Source of the DNA: Bacillota bacterium
Lineage (GTDB): Bacteria; Bacillota; Clostridia; Lachnospirales; Lachnospiraceae
NCBI GenBank assembly: GCA_023398855.1
Contig: JAEWRS010000098.1
Span: 1-7,298, forward strand
Length of the DNA: 7,298 nt
Direction of reading: 5' to 3'
Shown: piece by piece, positions 1 to 6,177 of the stretch
How positions within the stretch are numbered: position 1 is the stretch's first letter
Layout of the letters: every line of letters starts with the position of its first letter
The notes under the pieces: generated by a model
What the model was told of the DNA's origin: nothing
What the model saw: the letters and a program-made list of their open reading frames with translations, nothing else
The model's database searches: none
Program-made: the position numbers and the translations under genes

Positions 1-595
1 ACAAGGCAGGACAATGTCCTTCAATTTTTAACCGGCGTTCTCCACCTTGGCACAGTCTGACGATCCTCTTAATCAGGGTATCATCACTTGAAATCAGATC
101 CAGGTCATTCATCACCTCGCCGAGACAGATCACCCTTTTGTCCTTTAAAAGTTCTTTAACTTCCTCTTCCCCCACTTCTCCGCCTGAGGTTTCCAGATCC
201 GCTCCCGCAGACGGAACACTGGACGGAATCCCATAATAGATGTCCAGTTCCGTCTCCTGTTCCATAAAGCTTTTTATTCCTTCCAGCCCGAATACATTAG
301 CAATCTCATGGGGATCAGCCACCACACAGGTGACTCCCCAGGGCAGGACCGCCCTGGAAAACTCCTCCGGATACGTCATAGAGCTTTCGATATGCATATG
401 AATATCGATCAGTCCCGGTATGATATACTTGCCTGCAGCATCTACCACACATTCCGCTTCATCATTGTTCCTATGATATAAGGAAGGGGAAATGTCGTAA
501 AACCTTTCCCCTACAACTGCAATGTCCATCTTTTCAAAACATTGCCTGTATGTCCGGTAGACCCATCCATTTTGAATCAATAAGTCAACCTTCAT
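1..595 (-). CDS. ade: Adenine deaminase family amidohydrolase, N-terminal part (cut by window edge)
   Basis: Metal-dependent amidohydrolase of the AdeC type, which hydrolytically deaminates adenine to hypoxanthine in the cytoplasm. The first 198 residues are visible; family members usually have about 550-600, so two thirds lie outside the window. Seen by translation: PGLIDIHMHIESS at 60-72 with the HxH metal pair H66/H68, ADPHEIANVFGLEG at 93-106, SSVPSA at 125-130, GEVMN at 159-163 and GHCP at 193-196. These match AdeC blocks in the same order; E. coli AdeC, as I recall it, also has GHCPG. The ATG at 595 follows AGAGGAAAC, 13 bases after the stop of the binding-protein gene, so it is the last visible gene of the transporter operon. 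The family also contains paralogues of unproven substrate, and the link to an ABC importer makes another aminated compound possible. Family is sure; exact substrate is not. Confidence 0.82.
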   Translation of the reverse strand, partial: MKVDLLIQNGWVYRTYRQCFEKMDIAVVGERFYDISPSLYHRNNDEAECVVDAAGKYIIPGLIDIHMHIESSMTYPEEFSRAVLPWGVTCVVADPHEIANVFGLEGIKSFMEQETELDIYYGIPSSVPSAGADLETSGGEVGEEEVKELLKDKRVICLGEVMNDLDLISSDDTLIKRIVRLCQGGERRLKIEGHCPAL

Positions 596-608
596 GTTTC
601 CTCTGTCC

Positions 609-1682
609 TTAATTATTAATAATCCGGTTCCACTGGTCAATCCAGCTGCTTAAATTGGGATTGACAAAGGAGTAATCCAAAACTTTAGCACGATCTGCTG
701 CTTCTCCGTAGGTCATGTTTGCAGCCTCATCTTTGGAAACCTCCACCTGGCTGTTGGTCGGTGCTTCATTTAATGCCTTGGTAGTCTTACTCTGCAACTC
801 CTTGCTTAAGCGGTAGTTGATGTATGCGTAAGCCAGGTCCTTGTCCTTGCAGTTCTTGGTAATGCTGATGGTATTGAAATTTGCATAGGTCACATCCGGT
901 GTGACGTATACCAGATCAGGACTAGCTCCCTGAATGGTCGGAACGCCGAAATCGCCTACAATGGCTGCCTTGATTTCTCCTGAGGCAAACATATTGATTA
1001 AATCGGAAGACTTTGCATAGGTCTTTACAAGGTTTGGTTTTAATTCCTCCAATGCCTCAAAGGCTGCCGCTCCCTTATCACTTTTCACATCAACGCCCTT
1101 GTAATCGCTTGCCATGTAAACCATGGCAGGACCAAAGGTAGTGGTAATATCCGGAATGGCAACGCTTCCCTCCAGCTCTGCTTTCCATAAATCATCAAAG
1201 CTCTTGATTTCAAATCCCACTGCCTCCGGATCATACATGATGCCAATGCTGTTAATCGTATAAGCAACTCCCTGCACGGCGTCTGCCATGGTCTTTGCCG
1301 CTTTGATCAGATGCTGGCTGTTCTCGATCTTGCTTAAATCCAGAGTCTCAAACAGGCCTTCATCAATTCCCTTTGCCGTCATGGCCTGTGAAAGCTCAAT
1401 AACATCAATGGAGCTTTCAGAATTTGCAGATAGTTTTGTGTAACGTTCATTGGTGCTTCCCGTCTCCGTGACGATCTTGCAGTTGTACTGATCTTCAAAT
1501 GGCTTATACACCTCTTCTTCGGAGATGTCCTCACTTAAACCATAAGTGGATAATACCAGTTTTTTTTCTTCTGTGCCGCTCTTTTTCTCACCAGCTGCTG
1601 TTGTTCCGCCACCAGCTCCGGCACTGCCGCAGCCTGTCATTAAAATGGCTGCACACAGGGATAATGCCAATACTTTCTTCAT
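609..1682 (-). CDS. ABC transporter solute-binding lipoprotein (PotD-like / SBP_bac_8 type)
   Basis: Extracellular substrate-capturing lipoprotein of the importer encoded just upstream. With the start at 1682 it has 357 residues. It has a short signal peptide (MKK, then a hydrophobic stretch), lipobox L-M-T-G-C with the lipidated Cys at 18, then a Gly/Ala/Lys-rich linker, then a periplasmic-binding-protein-II fold of the usual length. The C-terminal half has the family pattern of a hinge strand followed by a DLAYAYINY helix, as in PotD relatives. An in-frame ATG at 1691 would add three residues, but AGAGAGG touches it directly; the same site is 9 bases from the ATG at 1682, so I choose the latter. 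Compared by eye with E. coli PotD, the WMDS polyamine-contact segment is replaced by NFNT and the D-x-x-E pair by uncharged residues, which argues against polyamine as ligand. Iron, thiamine, phosphonate or opine-like ligands remain possible. Confidence 0.9.
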   Translation of the reverse strand: MKKVLALSLCAAILMTGCGSAGAGGGTTAAGEKKSGTEEKKLVLSTYGLSEDISEEEVYKPFEDQYNCKIVTETGSTNERYTKLSANSESSIDVIELSQAMTAKGIDEGLFETLDLSKIENSQHLIKAAKTMADAVQGVAYTINSIGIMYDPEAVGFEIKSFDDLWKAELEGSVAIPDITTTFGPAMVYMASDYKGVDVKSDKGAAAFEALEELKPNLVKTYAKSSDLINMFASGEIKAAIVGDFGVPTIQGASPDLVYVTPDVTYANFNTISITKNCKDKDLAYAYINYRLSKELQSKTTKALNEAPTNSQVEVSKDEAANMTYGEAADRAKVLDYSFVNPNLSSWIDQWNRIINN

Positions 1683-1691
1683 AATCTTCAT

Positions 1692-1698
1692 CCTCTCT
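1692..1698 (-). promoter_or_regulatory. Ribosome binding site deciding the binding-protein start
   Basis: Minus-strand AGAGAGG ends directly against the ATG at 1691 (no spacer) but lies 9 bases before the ATG at 1682. Only the second spacing is workable, so translation most likely begins at 1682. Confidence 0.65.
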
Positions 1699-1712
1699 TT
1701 TTTATAATTATC

Positions 1713-1779
1713 CGGCTTTACCAGCCGTTGTTACCGGTTCAATCTCTTAACACCCCGCTTTACAGGGCACATAAGCGCC
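1713..1779 (-). other. Small hairpins in the ATPase to binding-protein gap
   Basis: The 110-base gap between the ATPase stop and the binding-protein start holds two short stem-loops in the operon transcript. The first is GGCGC-UUAU-GUGCC (1779-1766, one G-U pair). The second is CGGCU-GGUAA-AGCCG (1727-1713). A third pairing, CGCUU with AAGCG (1777-1773 with 1760-1756), would exclude the first. The sequence after the second stem is A-rich rather than U-rich, so it is not an intrinsic terminator in the operon direction. Such structures before a binding-protein gene can protect its mRNA and raise its level relative to the permeases; that role here is inference. I saw no good internal promoter in the gap. 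Confidence 0.4.
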
Positions 1780-1792
1780 AGGCATACCGGTA

Positions 1793-2827
1793 TTAAGATA
1801 CAAGGACCAGCTTTGACTCCGGCAGATAAAGACGGATCCTGCTGCCTTCTTCGTAAGTTTCTTCTGCCGGTCTGTTTACCAGAAATTTGCCTGCAGCAGT
1901 AAGTACCTCATACTGATAGCCTTTGCCAAGGAATGTACGGACACCCACAATCCCTTCCAGAATATTGCAGTCCTGGCCCTGGTCAGCCACCCGGATATCC
2001 TCCGGACGTATGGTACCCATGCAGCCTCCTTCTCTTTGAGAGGTCTCTACATGAAATACTGCGCCGTTGTCCGTTTTGTATACATCTCCCTGCTTTTTTA
2101 AGGGAAGAAAATTCTCAAATCCAATAAATTTTGCAACAAATTCCGTGTTGGGTCTTTGATAAATATTCTCCGGCGTGTCAAACTGTTCAATTACGCCCTG
2201 GTTCATCACTGCCACCTTGTCAGAGATGGAAAAACATTCCTCCTGGTCATGGGTGACAAACAAGGTGGTAATGCCCAGTTTTTTCTGGATTCTCTTGATC
2301 TCCATGCGCATGTTGATACGCAGCTTTGCATCTAAATTGCTTAACGGCTCATCAAGGAGAAGAAGCTTTGGCTCGATCACCAGGGCTCTGGCAAGGGCCA
2401 CCCTCTGTCTCTGGCCTCCTGACATCTGCTGGGGAAACCGCCCCTGAAACTCTGTAAGGCCGCAGACCTCCAGGATCTGATCCACTTTTTTATCAATTTC
2501 CTTTTTGTCCAGCTTTCTCATCTTAAGCCCAAAGGCCACATTGTCATAAACACTTAGATGAGGAAACAGGGCATAGCTTTGGAATACGATTCCAAAATTC
2601 CTCTTATGGACCGGAACCCTGGTCAAATCGGCTCCGTCTAAAGTAAAAACTCCGTTCTGGGGCTGGATGAATCCGGCCACCACACGAAGGGTCGTGGTTT
2701 TTCCGCAGCCGCTTGGCCCTAATAAAGAAACCAGTTCCCCTTCCTGTACCTCTAAATCAAGTCCCTTTAAAATCTGCTTTTTCTTGTCATAACAGACATC
2801 AATGTCCTGCAGCGTCATGTATGCCAT
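1793..2827 (-). CDS. ABC transporter ATP-binding protein (PotA-like, MOI/CUT1 type)
   Basis: Cytoplasmic ATPase that powers the importer, 344 residues, close to the usual PotA/FbpC length. All motifs are intact: Walker A GPSGCGKTT at 37-45, Q-loop FQSYALFPH at 82-90, signature MSGGQ at 135-139 followed by RQRVALARA, Walker B LLLLDEP at 155-161, D-loop SNLD at 163-166, and switch His193 in FVTHDQEE. After about residue 230 comes a TOBE-type regulatory tail with the IRPEDIRV segment near 275. The ATG at 2827 has AGGAGG 7 bases upstream; that site includes the stop codon of the preceding permease gene. The next in-frame ATG (2818) has poorer spacing. The ATPase sequence alone cannot tell polyamine, iron, thiamine or phosphonate import apart. 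Confidence 0.96.
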   Translation of the reverse strand: MAYMTLQDIDVCYDKKKQILKGLDLEVQEGELVSLLGPSGCGKTTTLRVVAGFIQPQNGVFTLDGADLTRVPVHKRNFGIVFQSYALFPHLSVYDNVAFGLKMRKLDKKEIDKKVDQILEVCGLTEFQGRFPQQMSGGQRQRVALARALVIEPKLLLLDEPLSNLDAKLRINMRMEIKRIQKKLGITTLFVTHDQEECFSISDKVAVMNQGVIEQFDTPENIYQRPNTEFVAKFIGFENFLPLKKQGDVYKTDNGAVFHVETSQREGGCMGTIRPEDIRVADQGQDCNILEGIVGVRTFLGKGYQYEVLTAAGKFLVNRPAEETYEEGSRIRLYLPESKLVLVS

Positions 2828-2834
2828 GGTTTAT

Positions 2835-2841
2835 CCTCCTA
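2835..2841 (-). promoter_or_regulatory. Stop codon fused to ribosome binding site (permease C / ATPase)
   Basis: Minus-strand TAGGAGG: the TAG stop of the second permease (2841-2839) is also the first part of the AGGAGG site of the ATPase gene, whose ATG follows 7 bases later. Ribosomes ending on the permease sit on the ATPase start region, a layout that favours translational coupling of the two subunits. Confidence 0.7.
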
Positions 2842-3621
2842 TTTCGCCAAAGCGGCAATTCCCAGGGTCTTGTCAACAATTACCATAATAAGGACCGTTA
2901 TGGCCATTAAAAGCACGGAAACCGCTGACACGGTAGGGTCGTAATTATATTCAATGTAATTCATAAGGGTCGCAGGGAAGGTGGATACTCCCGGACCTGA
3001 AAGAAACATGGAAACCGGAATGTTATTAAAGGAGTTAATAAAAGCCAGCATAAAAGCGGCGGAAATTCCTGACGTAATGTTCGGAAGTACTACCCGGAAA
3101 AATGCTCCTGTTTTTGTGCTTCCTAAGCTCCAGGCTGCTTCTTCCACTGAAAAATCGAACTGGTCCAGGCTGGAACCCACCACCCGGATCACATAGGGCA
3201 GGGTTACCATGAAGTGTCCGGCCAGGAGTCCGGCAAATACCGGAATTCTTAATGTCAGCACCAGAAACTGATAAAGAACAAAGCCAATTACGATTCCAGG
3301 CACAATCGTTGGAGAAAGGAAGATGGATTTTAAAATCCCCGTTCCTTTTATGCCTGATCTTGCCAGAGCATAGGCAGCCGGGATCCCTGCTACAAGGGCT
3401 GCCACAGTGGCAAGGAATGCAATTTCCAGACTGGTCAAAAAGGAAACCCTGAAAGATTTTAATGCAAATACATTGACAAACCAGCGGAAAGAAAAGGATT
3501 CAATGGGAAAAGTAATGGCACTGCCCTCTCCAAAGGCAGTCACAGTAATAATCACAAGAGGCAGGATCAAAAACAGGAATACCAGCACGGCAAAAGCGGT
3601 GAGTATTTTATTCTTACGCAT
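2839..3621 (-). CDS. ABC transporter permease, PotC-like (second subunit)
   Basis: Inner-membrane channel subunit of the importer, 260 residues, the normal PotC length. It has about six hydrophobic segments, the clearest near residues 8-29, 62-86, 98-122, 128-148, 182-204 and 231-250. The cytoplasmic EAA coupling loop is visible as EEAAWSLGSTKTGAFFRVVLP at about 160-180, with the conserved Gly at 167; this loop docks on the ATPase. The ATG at 3621 follows AGGAGG with 5 bases between. That site and the start codon lie inside the end of the upstream permease gene, an 8-base overlap, so the two permeases are probably made together as a heterodimer. Its TAG stop is merged with the ATPase ribosome site. 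Substrate is not readable from this sequence. Confidence 0.94.
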   Translation of the reverse strand: MRKNKILTAFAVLVFLFLILPLVIITVTAFGEGSAITFPIESFSFRWFVNVFALKSFRVSFLTSLEIAFLATVAALVAGIPAAYALARSGIKGTGILKSIFLSPTIVPGIVIGFVLYQFLVLTLRIPVFAGLLAGHFMVTLPYVIRVVGSSLDQFDFSVEEAAWSLGSTKTGAFFRVVLPNITSGISAAFMLAFINSFNNIPVSMFLSGPGVSTFPATLMNYIEYNYDPTVSAVSVLLMAITVLIMVIVDKTLGIAALAK

Positions 3622-4447
3622 TGTTTCCTCCTCTTCTGTCTAATCTGGCCGCCAGGGTATTCAAGCCCTTGATAACAACCAGGGTTACAATAATCATGAT
3701 CAGTGAAATGACTGCAGCTCCGTTCCAATCTCCCACACTCATGGCTCTCTGGTAAATGAAAGTGGCAAGGACCATGTGCTTATTGCCCCCCAAAAGCTGA
3801 GGCGTTGTATAGGCAGTCAGGGTACCGGTAAACACCAGGATGCCACCCACAATGATACCAGGAAGGCTCATGGGAAATACCACCTTCATAAATGCTCTGA
3901 ACTTGTCCGCGCCCAGACTAAGGGCTGCCTCCATCATATCGTCGTCTATATTTTCCATAATACCGGCAACCGTAACAATCATCAGAGGAAGAAATAAATA
4001 AACAGAACCAATGATTATAGAGAAATCCGTGTATAACAGCTTGGCAGGCTTATCCACAAGACCTGCCGACAAAAGGAACCGGTTAATAATACCGTTGCTT
4101 CCCAAAATATTTATCCAGGCAAAGCTTCTGATTACTGAATTGGTCATGAGAGGAAAGATGGATACCGACAGAAGAATGCCTCTCCATTTCTTCCTGCACC
4201 TGCTGATAAAATATGCGGTGGGAACTCCTGCTGCCATACAGACAATTGTAGTGAGAAAGGCAACCTTAACCGTCCTCATGAAAATCTTAAGATAGTATTC
4301 ATCCTGAAAAAATTCCACATAGGCGCTCAAAGGATAGTCTCCGGTATGAAAAGATGGGACCAGTACCCTTAAAAGCGGAAGAAACAGACACACTGCCAGT
4401 ATTACAAGCCCTGGCAAAACCATAATAAATGCACTTCTTTTCTTCAT
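3614..4447 (-). CDS. ABC transporter permease, PotB-like (first subunit)
   Basis: First gene of the operon and partner of the PotC-like permease. With the ATG at 4447 it has 277 residues, typical for PotB. Membrane segments are seen near 6-31, 59-83, 91-113, 141-163, 196-219 and 245-265. The EAA loop is MMEAALSLGADKFRAFMKVV at about 171-190, with Gly at 179. An open frame extends eight codons further to a TTG at 4471, but GGGGAGG sits 5 bases before the ATG at 4447 and nothing suitable precedes the TTG, so I take the ATG. The leader from the predicted promoter is about 80 bases. The stop overlaps the next permease start by 8 bases. The tail is basic (RLDRRGGNNA), as expected for a cytoplasmic end. 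Confidence 0.94.
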   Translation of the reverse strand: MKKRSAFIMVLPGLVILAVCLFLPLLRVLVPSFHTGDYPLSAYVEFFQDEYYLKIFMRTVKVAFLTTIVCMAAGVPTAYFISRCRKKWRGILLSVSIFPLMTNSVIRSFAWINILGSNGIINRFLLSAGLVDKPAKLLYTDFSIIIGSVYLFLPLMIVTVAGIMENIDDDMMEAALSLGADKFRAFMKVVFPMSLPGIIVGGILVFTGTLTAYTTPQLLGGNKHMVLATFIYQRAMSVGDWNGAAVISLIMIIVTLVVIKGLNTLAARLDRRGGNNA

Positions 4448-4452
4448 CCTGA

Positions 4453-4459
4453 CCTCCCC
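4453..4459 (-). promoter_or_regulatory. Ribosome binding site deciding the first permease start
   Basis: Minus-strand GGGGAGG, 5 bases before the ATG at 4447, selects that codon over the in-frame TTG at 4471. The site is part of CCC-GCG-GGG (4464-4456), which could form at most a three-pair hairpin; this is too weak to claim control. Confidence 0.7.
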
Positions 4460-4532
4460 GCGGGTTTTCAATTAATAAATCGTTAAAACTTATTATTACT
4501 TATAAGTACAATTAATTTATATCTATACTTTT

Positions 4533-4561
4533 ATTATAATTTATGATATACTATACGTCAA
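4533..4561 (-). promoter_or_regulatory. Sigma-A type promoter of the transporter operon
   Basis: Reading leftward: -35 TTGACG (4561-4556), a 17-base spacer, and -10 TATAAT (4538-4533). This is one mismatch from the full consensus with ideal spacing. Transcription would start near 4526, giving a leader of about 80 AT-rich bases before the first permease ATG at 4447. It serves all five leftward genes. A promoter this good driving a catabolic operon would need repression or a regulator-dependent step to be silent without substrate. Confidence 0.82.
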
Positions 4562-4607
4562 ATACATATAATCTATATTTTTTATGCAGTAAAGCTATTA
4601 TGATAGC
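4551..4607. promoter_or_regulatory. Candidate LysR-type operator region
   Basis: A dyad GCTAT-N4-ATAGC lies at 4594-4607. Its centre is about 75 bases upstream of the predicted operon start, near where LysR-type proteins usually have their recognition site. CTAT half-sites recur at 4551, 4573 and 4595, exactly 22 bases apart, about two helix turns. The 4551 copy touches the operon -35 box. The intergenic block lies between the operon and a divergent LysR gene, the classic place for such a site. Binding is inference. Confidence 0.45.
4567..4572 (+). promoter_or_regulatory. Possible -10 box for the LysR gene
   Basis: TATAAT reading rightward, about 100 bases before the regulator ATG. The -35 position has no good match (TGATAT at 17-base spacing). 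If real, it would lie back to back with the operon -35 box (4556-4561), so one regulator could affect both directions. AT-rich DNA produces such boxes by chance, so this is weak. Confidence 0.25.
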
Positions 4608-4670
4608 ATTGAGGCAGCTGGAACACAGCCCGCCCGCATATCCTATCACCTGTACAAAGGGGGAACATTT

Positions 4671-5600
4671 ATGGAACTGAAAGAAGCAAGATACATTCTG
4701 GCCATTGCCAGACAAAAAAATATCAGCAAAGCCGCAGAAAGTCTCTTTATTTCCCAGCCATCACTGAGCAAATATTTAAAAAACCTGGAGCATCAGCTTG
4801 GAGTCAGCCTTTTTGACCGGGTGGGAAACGGATACTTTCCAACCTATATCGGAGAACGCTATATTCATTATGCACAAAAGATCGTAGAATACGGTATGGA
4901 ATGGGATATGGAATTTGATGACATCATGCATCAGAACCATGGGCGCTTAAACATTGCAATTCCCATTATGCTTGGAAACAGTCTGATCGGCCCCACCCTG
5001 TCAGACTTCCACCGTCTGTATCCTCATGTCACTGTCAACATGATGGAAGAGGTCAACTTTGTGGCAGAGCATACCCTCACCGACCACACGGTTGACTTAA
5101 CCTTTTATAATGTTCGTGAATTTCCCACTGGCCTGGACTTTCAGGTCATTGGGAAGGAAGAGATGGTCCTGGTACTGTCAGCCCAGAATCCTCTGGTTAA
5201 AAAAGCAGTAAAAAAAGAAGGTTTTCAATACCCATGGATTGACTTAAGCCTTCTTACAGATGAACCCTTTATCCTGCTCTATCCAGACCAGAATACCGGA
5301 GGCATTGCCTTAAAGCTGTTTAAGGATTACGGGCTCAAGCCAAATGTCCTGCTCCACACCAGAAGCAGCGAAATGTCCATCCGCCTGGCAATGGATGGCC
5401 TTGGGGCTGCATTTGCTCCAGAAAGCTACTACCAATTTCTAAAAGACAGAGAATCCAGTTCTTCTGTCTGTCTTTCTATTGGAAAGGAAAAAATCCAAAA
5501 CACTCTTATTGCAGCTTACCAGAGGAACAGGTACTTGCCTAAATACGCCAGGGCTTATCTTGATATTCTGGCCCAATATTATCAGACCAAACGTCTGTAG
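4671..5600 (+). CDS. LysR-family transcriptional regulator
   Basis: DNA-binding regulator of 309 residues, the usual LysR length. The N-terminal winged helix-turn-helix is clear: MELKEARYILAIA, then ISKAAESLFISQPSLSKYLK at about 18-37 as the helix-turn-helix, then LEHQLGVSLFDR at 39-50. The substrate-binding domain begins near residue 90 (GRLNIAIP) and runs to about 300. The start at 4671 has AAAGGGGG 7 bases upstream. It is transcribed away from the ABC operon across a shared 223-base region, so control of that operon, and possibly of itself, is the natural inference. The effector is probably the transported compound or a breakdown product. No truncation or odd codon use was noticed. Confidence 0.95.
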   Translation: MELKEARYILAIARQKNISKAAESLFISQPSLSKYLKNLEHQLGVSLFDRVGNGYFPTYIGERYIHYAQKIVEYGMEWDMEFDDIMHQNHGRLNIAIPIMLGNSLIGPTLSDFHRLYPHVTVNMMEEVNFVAEHTLTDHTVDLTFYNVREFPTGLDFQVIGKEEMVLVLSAQNPLVKKAVKKEGFQYPWIDLSLLTDEPFILLYPDQNTGGIALKLFKDYGLKPNVLLHTRSSEMSIRLAMDGLGAAFAPESYYQFLKDRESSSSVCLSIGKEKIQNTLIAAYQRNRYLPKYARAYLDILAQYYQTKRL

Positions 5601-5602
5601 GG

Positions 5603-5670
5603 TTTCGTCTAAAGTGAAACGGCCCGCTCCTTCTTTGCTTTTTTTTAAATTTATGGTAATATAGACGAAA
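5603..5670. repeat. 9-base inverted repeat flanking a possible promoter
   Basis: TTTCGTCTA at 5603-5611 and its exact complement TAGACGAAA at 5662-5670, 50 bases apart, lie between the LysR stop and the lipoprotein gene. The left arm can also pair locally, GTTTC with GAAAC (5602-5606 with 5616-5620). A T8 run at 5639-5646 lies between the arms, but no stem stands directly before it, so it is not a standard terminator. The repeat may be an operator or a long-range RNA stem; I cannot tell which. Confidence 0.4.
5635..5662 (+). promoter_or_regulatory. Candidate promoter for the lipoprotein / reductase pair
   Basis: TTGCTT (5635-5640), 16 bases, then TAATAT (5657-5662) preceded by TGG, an extended -10. 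The start would fall near 5669, leaving only about 15 leader bases with GAGG (5674-5677) and the ATG at 5684. The boxes are imperfect, but the extended -10 helps. Confidence 0.4.
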
Positions 5671-5683
5671 AGCGAGGTTTATT

Positions 5684-6151
5684 ATGGTGATAAGAATACA
5701 AAAAACTATTTTTCTTTTTATCCTGATCCTATTGTCCCTTACTTCCTGTCAGATTGAAAAAAAGGAAACATCAAAGAACCTTGAAGGCATTCCTGTTGAC
5801 ATAGAGAAAACTGAATCTGTTTCCATTTACTATGGTTCCATCTGTTATTCCTTTTATGAGGAAGATAAAGAAATCATAGCCGCAATTGCTGATCTGTTTC
5901 ACGGCTTTTCTTTAAAAGAAGTTCCAGACGGAGCACTTGATCTGGCTGCCACCTATCAGATTTATTTTTCTAATTCTGAAGGCCAGACCGGTGCAGTCAA
6001 TGTGGATGAAAACGGTATGTTCTATCTGCCGGATACAAAAAAATATTACAAGGCAGCTGACGGTGTCTTTCACTTAGAAGAATTGGAAAAAATATATCAG
6101 GACAGCATGAATGCAGGCAGCTTTGACAAAAGCCAATGCCTGATCCAATAA
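5684..6151 (+). CDS. Small lipoprotein of unknown function
   Basis: A 155-residue secreted protein that I cannot assign to a family. The N-terminus is a lipoprotein signal: MVIRIQK, a strongly hydrophobic stretch FLFILILLSL, and lipobox L-T-S-C with the lipidated Cys at 22. A charged Lys/Glu linker follows, then about 110 residues of mixed alpha/beta composition rich in Tyr and Phe, with no further membrane segment, repeat or recognisable catalytic motif. The ATG at 5684 has GAGG with 6 bases between. The following reductase gene begins 26 bases after the stop, so the two are probably on one transcript. Membrane-anchored single-domain proteins of this kind are common in clostridia and often have no known role. 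A binding or sensing role would be a guess. Confidence 0.85.
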   Translation: MVIRIQKTIFLFILILLSLTSCQIEKKETSKNLEGIPVDIEKTESVSIYYGSICYSFYEEDKEIIAAIADLFHGFSLKEVPDGALDLAATYQIYFSNSEGQTGAVNVDENGMFYLPDTKKYYKAADGVFHLEELEKIYQDSMNAGSFDKSQCLIQ

Positions 6152-6166
6152 AAACGGTTTTATCGA

Positions 6167-6172
6167 AAGGAG
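6167..6172 (+). promoter_or_regulatory. Ribosome binding site deciding the reductase start
   Basis: AAGGAG, 5 bases before the ATG at 6178. An in-frame ATG at 6136, inside the lipoprotein gene, would add 14 residues before the nucleotide-binding strand, but it has no such site. Confidence 0.75.
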
Positions 6173-6177
6173 AGCTT

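Noticed and set aside
2175..2447. Plus-strand open frame of 90 codons inside the ATPase gene
   Set aside because: It is antisense to the conserved ATPase core, has no ribosome site, and its product looks like no family. It is a by-product of the real gene's codon pattern.
4011..4295. Plus-strand open frame of 94 codons inside the first permease
   Set aside because: It is antisense to clear membrane segments and the permease frame is fully explained; no separate support.
609..4447. Calling the operon a spermidine/putrescine importer
   Set aside because: Only the general family fits; the PotD contact residues appear to be absent, so the substrate is left open.
4497..4508. 12-base palindrome TACTTATAAGTA in the operon leader as an operator
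   Set aside because: It lies about 20-30 bases after the predicted start in very AT-rich DNA, where such palindromes are expected by chance, and it does not match the CTAT half-site pattern.
4448..4526. Purine riboswitch in the leader of the operon, prompted by the adenine-deaminase-like gene
   Set aside because: The roughly 80-base leader is mostly AT-rich, and I could not find the three-way junction or the conserved loop sequences of the purine aptamer.
5602..5646. Intrinsic terminator after the LysR gene
   Set aside because: The GTTTC/GAAAC stem is 18 bases away from the T8 run and no stable GC stem directly precedes the T run.
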